Origin: Streptomyces sp. CB02980
GTDB lineage: Bacteria; Actinomycetota; Actinomycetes; Streptomycetales; Streptomycetaceae
NCBI RefSeq assembly: GCF_014451325.2
Contig: NZ_JACSCH020000013.1
Coordinates: 124,001-188,000 of the forward strand
Reading direction: 5' to 3'
Length of the DNA: 64,000 nt
Shown: one piece after another, positions 61,043 through 64,000 of the stretch
How the letters are laid out: each line of letters starts with the position of its first letter
Position numbering within the stretch: position 1 is the stretch's first letter
Translations under genes and position numbers: made by a program
Notes under the pieces: model-generated
Told to the model about the DNA's origin: nothing
What the model saw: the letters and a program-made list of their open reading frames with translations, nothing else
Databases searched by the model: none

Positions 61043-62419
61043 TCAGCACCACGGGCCGGTCACCGCGAACGTCGTCCCCGGCGTGTAGCAGTTGACGTAC
61101 ATGGTTCCCCGGTCCGGCGAGAACGTGACGCCCGCGAACTCGCCCCACTCCGGCGCCTCCGGCGTGCCGATGTTCTGCGCGCCCCGGGCGAGCGCGTACA
61201 CCTCGCCCCGCTCGCTCACCCCGAAGACGTGCTGCGCCCCGTCGCCGTCCTCGCAGACCATCAGGCCCCCGCTCGGCGCCAGACAGATGTTGTCCGGTGA
61301 CTCGCCGGGGAGCTGGATGTCGGTGTCCGGGCCGAAGACGACGACGAGGGTGAGCCGGCGCCGGTGCGGCTCGTACTTCCAGACCTGGCCGAAGTGCGTC
61401 GCGCCGGAACCGTCCTTCACGCGCGCGAAGGAGGACACGAAGTACACGGCCCGGCCGCCCCAGTAGCAGCCCTCCAGCTTCTGGGCGTGCGTGATGCCCC
61501 GGGGGCCGAAGTCCTGCAGTCTGATGGGGGTCTCCGCCGCCTGCGGGTCCGGTACGGGGACCCATTCGATCCCCTCGAAGCGGGTGCCCGCCTCCTGGAT
61601 CACCGAGAGGTCGGCGACGCCCGGCACCCGCATGGCCTCCAGGGCGCCGCCCGCGCGCAGCGAGCCCGTGCCGCCGAGCGGCCGGTGGGGGAGGAAGCGG
61701 TAGAAGAGGCCGAAGGGGCGTTCGAAGGCGTCCTCCGTCTCGTAGACGATGCCGCTCGTCGGGTCGATCGCGATCGCCTCGTGCTGGAAGCGGCCCATCG
61801 CGGTGAGCGGGACGGCGCCGGTGCGGTGCGGGTCGGCTCCGTCGACCTCGAAGATGAAGCCGTGGTCCTTGGTGTAGCCGTTCGTCCCGGCCCTGTCCTC
61901 GGTCTCCTCGCAGGTCAGCCAGGTGCGCCAGGGGGTGGGCCCGCCCGCGCAGTTGACGGCCGTACCCGCGATGGCGACCCGCTCACCGAGGACGTTGTTC
62001 CGGCCGTCGAGTTCCAGGGCCGTACAGCCGCCCTTGCCGGCCGGGTCGTACGTCAGGCCGGGGACGGTCGGGACACCGATCTTGCCGGTGACCCGGTTCT
62101 CGTGGTTGCGGACGAGATGCACCCGGCCGCGGCGGCCGGCGAAGGCGGCCATGCCGTCGGGGTTGCTGGGGACGAGGCCCTCGCCGGAGCGGAGCGGATC
62201 GCCCTGCCGGGAGAGGACCTTGTAACGGAAGCCGGCCGGCAGGTCGAGCAGGCCGTCCGGGTCGGGCACGAGGGGGCCGTAGCCGGCCCGGCCCGTGTGG
62301 CCGCCGGGCGCGGCGCTCGCGCTGCCGGCGAAGAGTTCGGAGAGCGCGCCGGTGAAGGCGATCCCGGCGGCGGTGGCGCCGGTGCGGGAGAGGATCTGAC
62401 GTCGAGTCGCGGAGGACAT
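61043..62419 (-). CDS. Tat-exported PhoX-like (DUF839) protein
   Basis: 458 residues from ATG 62419; an upstream start could extend it. A twin-arginine signal (TRRQILSRTGATAAGIAFTGALSELFAGSASA) predicts export of a folded protein. The mature part is a DUF839/PhoX beta-propeller: LPAGFRYKVLSRQGDP, NPDGMAAFAGRRGRVHLVRNHENR, GTAVNCAGGPTPWRTWLTCEE, GRFQHEAIAIDPTSGIVYETED, and PGESPDNICLAPSGGLMVCEDG. These include the acidic and Cys residues typical of the calcium/iron alkaline phosphatase PhoX. It is likely a phosphatase; the substrate is inferred from family. The 130-bp upstream gap has GTTCAC-type half-sites but no convincing PHO box. Confidence 0.85.
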   Translation of the reverse strand: MSSATRRQILSRTGATAAGIAFTGALSELFAGSASAAPGGHTGRAGYGPLVPDPDGLLDLPAGFRYKVLSRQGDPLRSGEGLVPSNPDGMAAFAGRRGRVHLVRNHENRVTGKIGVPTVPGLTYDPAGKGGCTALELDGRNNVLGERVAIAGTAVNCAGGPTPWRTWLTCEETEDRAGTNGYTKDHGFIFEVDGADPHRTGAVPLTAMGRFQHEAIAIDPTSGIVYETEDAFERPFGLFYRFLPHRPLGGTGSLRAGGALEAMRVPGVADLSVIQEAGTRFEGIEWVPVPDPQAAETPIRLQDFGPRGITHAQKLEGCYWGGRAVYFVSSFARVKDGSGATHFGQVWKYEPHRRRLTLVVVFGPDTDIQLPGESPDNICLAPSGGLMVCEDGDGAQHVFGVSERGEVYALARGAQNIGTPEAPEWGEFAGVTFSPDRGTMYVNCYTPGTTFAVTGPWC

Positions 62420-62548
62420 GGAGGCAACAACTCCCTGTTGGCGGACAGGTGTGTGACGCGTGACCCGCATGTGTGTACCACGCACTGTGGTGACACGTGA
62501 ACCATGCGGGCCACAACTGCCTCATGTGGCGCGTGTTCTGACCCTGGG

Positions 62549-62980
62549 TCAGGAACCGGCGAGCTCGGCCGTGAGCGTGATCGTCGTGCCCGTGAGCGCC
62601 TGGCTGACCGGGCAGTTCTTCTTCGCGTCCTCGGCCAGCGCCTGGAACTGGTCCGCGTCCAGGCCGGGGACCTCGCCGCGCACGGTGAGGTGGATGCCGG
62701 TGATGCCCTGGCCCGGCTGGAAGGTGACGTCGGCCTTGGTCTCCAGGCGGGCCGGCGGAGCGTCGGCCTTGGCCAGGATGTTGGAGAAGGCCATGGAGAA
62801 GCAGGAGGAGTGCGCGGCGGCGATGAGCTCCTCGGGGCTGGTCTTCCCGTTGGGCTCCTCGGTGCGGGCCGGCCAGGAGACGTCGTACGAGCCGAGACCG
62901 GAGGAGTCGAGGGTGACGACACCGGAACCCTTGAGGAGGTCGCCCTGCCAGACGGTGTGGGCGTGACGCACGGTGGCCAT
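62549..62980 (-). CDS. osmC: OsmC/Ohr-family peroxidase
   Basis: 143 residues from ATG 62980, with AAGGGA 6 nt upstream. OsmC fold with two redox Cys: AAAHSSCFSMAFSN (first) and KKNCPVSQALTGT (second), and the arginine-bearing substrate loop TEEPNGKTSPEELI. OsmC proteins reduce organic hydroperoxides through the Cys pair, usually via lipoylated partners. It lies between the PhoX-like gene and the ZapE gene, all on the minus strand. A 13-bp palindrome TGACCC-T-GGGTCA (62539-62551) spans its stop codon and may act as a terminator. Confidence 0.9.
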   Translation of the reverse strand: MATVRHAHTVWQGDLLKGSGVVTLDSSGLGSYDVSWPARTEEPNGKTSPEELIAAAHSSCFSMAFSNILAKADAPPARLETKADVTFQPGQGITGIHLTVRGEVPGLDADQFQALAEDAKKNCPVSQALTGTTITLTAELAGS

Positions 62981-63014
62981 GGTGGATCCCTTTCGATCGG
63001 GTACGGCCACCAAC

Positions 63015-64000
63015 CTACTGCGCGACCAGTCCCTTGGCGTCGCGGGCGAGCGCGGTGAGCCGGGAGATCGCCCGGAAGTACTTCTTGCGGTATCCGCCGT
63101 TCAGCATCTCGTCGCTGAAAAGCCGGTCGAAGGGCAGTCCGGAGGCGAGCACGGGTATCTCGCGGTCGTACAGCCGGTCGGCCAGGACGACGAGCCGGAG
63201 GGCCGTCGACTGGTCCGGGACGGGCTGGACGTCGGTGAGGCAGACCGCGGTGAGGTCGTCGGTGAGCGCGCCGTACCGGCTCGGGTGAACCCTGGCCAGG
63301 TGTTCGAGCAGGTGCGGGAAGTCGTCGAGGGAGGCGTCCGGCGTCGCGTACGCGGTCTCCGTGACGACCTGGTCGGAGTACGGGGACGGAGCCTCGGGCA
63401 GGCCGCGGTGGCGGTAGTCCTCGCCGTCGATCCGCAGCGGCCGGAAGTGGGCCGAGAGGCCCTGGATCTCGCGCAGGAAGTCGGCGGCGGCGAAGCGGCC
63501 CTCGCCGAGCTTGCCGGGGAGCGTGTTGGAGGTGGCGGCGAGCGCCACGCCCGATTCGACCAGCTTGCCGAGCAGGCTGGAGACGAGGACGGTGTCGCCC
63601 GGGTCGTCGAGCTCGAACTCGTCGATGCAGAGGAGACGGTGCTCGCCGAGGGTCTTCACGGTCTGCTGGAAGCCCAGCGCGCCGACCAGGTTGGTCAGCT
63701 CGACGAAGGTGCCGAACGCCTTCAGCGCGGGCTCGGCGGGGGTCGCGTGCCAGAGCGAGGCGAGCAGGTGGGTCTTGCCGACGCCGTACCCGCCGTCCAG
63801 GTAGACCCCGCGCGGCCCGGTGGGGGCGGCCGGCTTCCGGGCGAACCAGCGGCGCTTCCCGGCACCGGAGGCATGCGCTCCGCCCAGGCCCTCGGCGAAG
63901 GAGCTCAGCGCCTTGACGGCGTCCGTCTGGCTGGGCTGGTTCGGGTCCGGGAGGTACGTGTCGAACCGTACGGAGTCGAAGCGCGGCGGCGGCACCATCT
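63015..64000 (-). CDS. zapE: ZapE/AFG1-like ATPase (5' end cut by window edge)
   Basis: At least 328 residues reading from the right edge. The gene is truncated or begins at ATG 63998; related proteins start about 35-40 residues earlier, so the true start is probably outside. Walker A GGYGVGKTHLLASLWH, Walker B LLCIDEFELDDPGD, sensor-1-like LAATSNTLPGKLGEG, and DFLREIQGLSAHF are typical of the AFG1/ZapE family. In E. coli ZapE destabilises FtsZ and acts in division; in actinobacteria it is named cell division protein ZapE. It is downstream of whatever lies to the right and 34 bp before osmC. Confidence 0.92.
   Translation of the reverse strand, partial: MVPPPRFDSVRFDTYLPDPNQPSQTDAVKALSSFAEGLGGAHASGAGKRRWFARKPAAPTGPRGVYLDGGYGVGKTHLLASLWHATPAEPALKAFGTFVELTNLVGALGFQQTVKTLGEHRLLCIDEFELDDPGDTVLVSSLLGKLVESGVALAATSNTLPGKLGEGRFAAADFLREIQGLSAHFRPLRIDGEDYRHRGLPEAPSPYSDQVVTETAYATPDASLDDFPHLLEHLARVHPSRYGALTDDLTAVCLTDVQPVPDQSTALRLVVLADRLYDREIPVLASGLPFDRLFSDEMLNGGYRKKYFRAISRLTALARDAKGLVAQ

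Noticed and set aside
62420..62548. PHO box upstream of the PhoX-like gene
   Set aside because: GTTCAC and GTCACC half-sites occur but not as properly spaced 11-bp direct repeats.

Overview
This window is high-GC Streptomyces chromosome. From about 12.3 kb to the right end, the gene order matches, from memory, the Streptomyces coelicolor SCO5998-SCO6050s region: HTH-MurA, acnA, ngcEFG, rok7B7, xylFGH, dxs, permease, fadBA, RNase D, whiI, DUF3000, hemE, hemY-hemQ and the DUF692 cluster. GTG starts, strong purine-rich ribosome binding sites and GC-rich hairpin terminators fit the same genus. Species cannot be fixed from the sequence alone. No rRNA, tRNA, CRISPR array, transposase or integrase was seen.

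Region 1 (1-12.2 kb) is accessory. Five genes lie on the minus strand and read toward the left edge. In transcription order they are: a helical protein of unknown function interrupted by an apparent frameshift; a small protein whose stop overlaps the next start; an Hsp70 fused to an NYN/PIN-type RNase domain; a 2119-residue fusion of Ser/Thr kinase, DEAD/H helicase, DUF1998-type zinc region and a nuclease-like end; and a SNF2 helicase resembling DISARM DrmD, cut off by the window edge. Kinase, chaperone, RNase, helicase and nuclease modules in one operon suggest an unrecognised DISARM-related defence system. This is the strongest candidate for a new system.

Region 2 (12.3-31.2 kb) starts with an XRE-MurA fusion, a VOC protein, and an amidohydrolase divergent from a LacI-type regulator. 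It continues with aconitase acnA behind several palindromes, a secreted repeat protein, the GlcNAc/chitobiose importer ngcEFG with a DasR-like site over its promoter, a SapA-like secreted protein, the ROK regulator rok7B7, and the sugar importer xylFGH.

Region 3 (31.2-50.3 kb) is core metabolism and development: dxs, an amino-acid permease, a fatty-acid beta-oxidation pair (thiolase then FadB-like), an alpha/beta hydrolase, an RNase D-like exonuclease, the sporulation regulator whiI, DUF3000, and haem genes hemE, hemY and hemQ. Also here are a CoA-disulfide-reductase-like flavoprotein and a DUF4349 lipoprotein.

Region 4 (50.4-64 kb) holds a second interesting cluster: a DUF692/MNIO enzyme followed 1 bp later by a TIGR04222-type membrane protein with a Gly/Ser/Cys-rich tail (ten Cys), and then a second TIGR04222-like protein. 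This looks like a possible RiPP-type cysteine-modifying system. After it come a Pth2-like protein, an AIM24 protein coupled to an ABC exporter pair, a small zinc-finger protein, a polysaccharide deacetylase lipoprotein, an HTH/coiled-coil regulator, PPK2, a PhoX-like Tat protein, an OsmC-type peroxidase and a truncated ZapE/AFG1 ATPase at the right edge.
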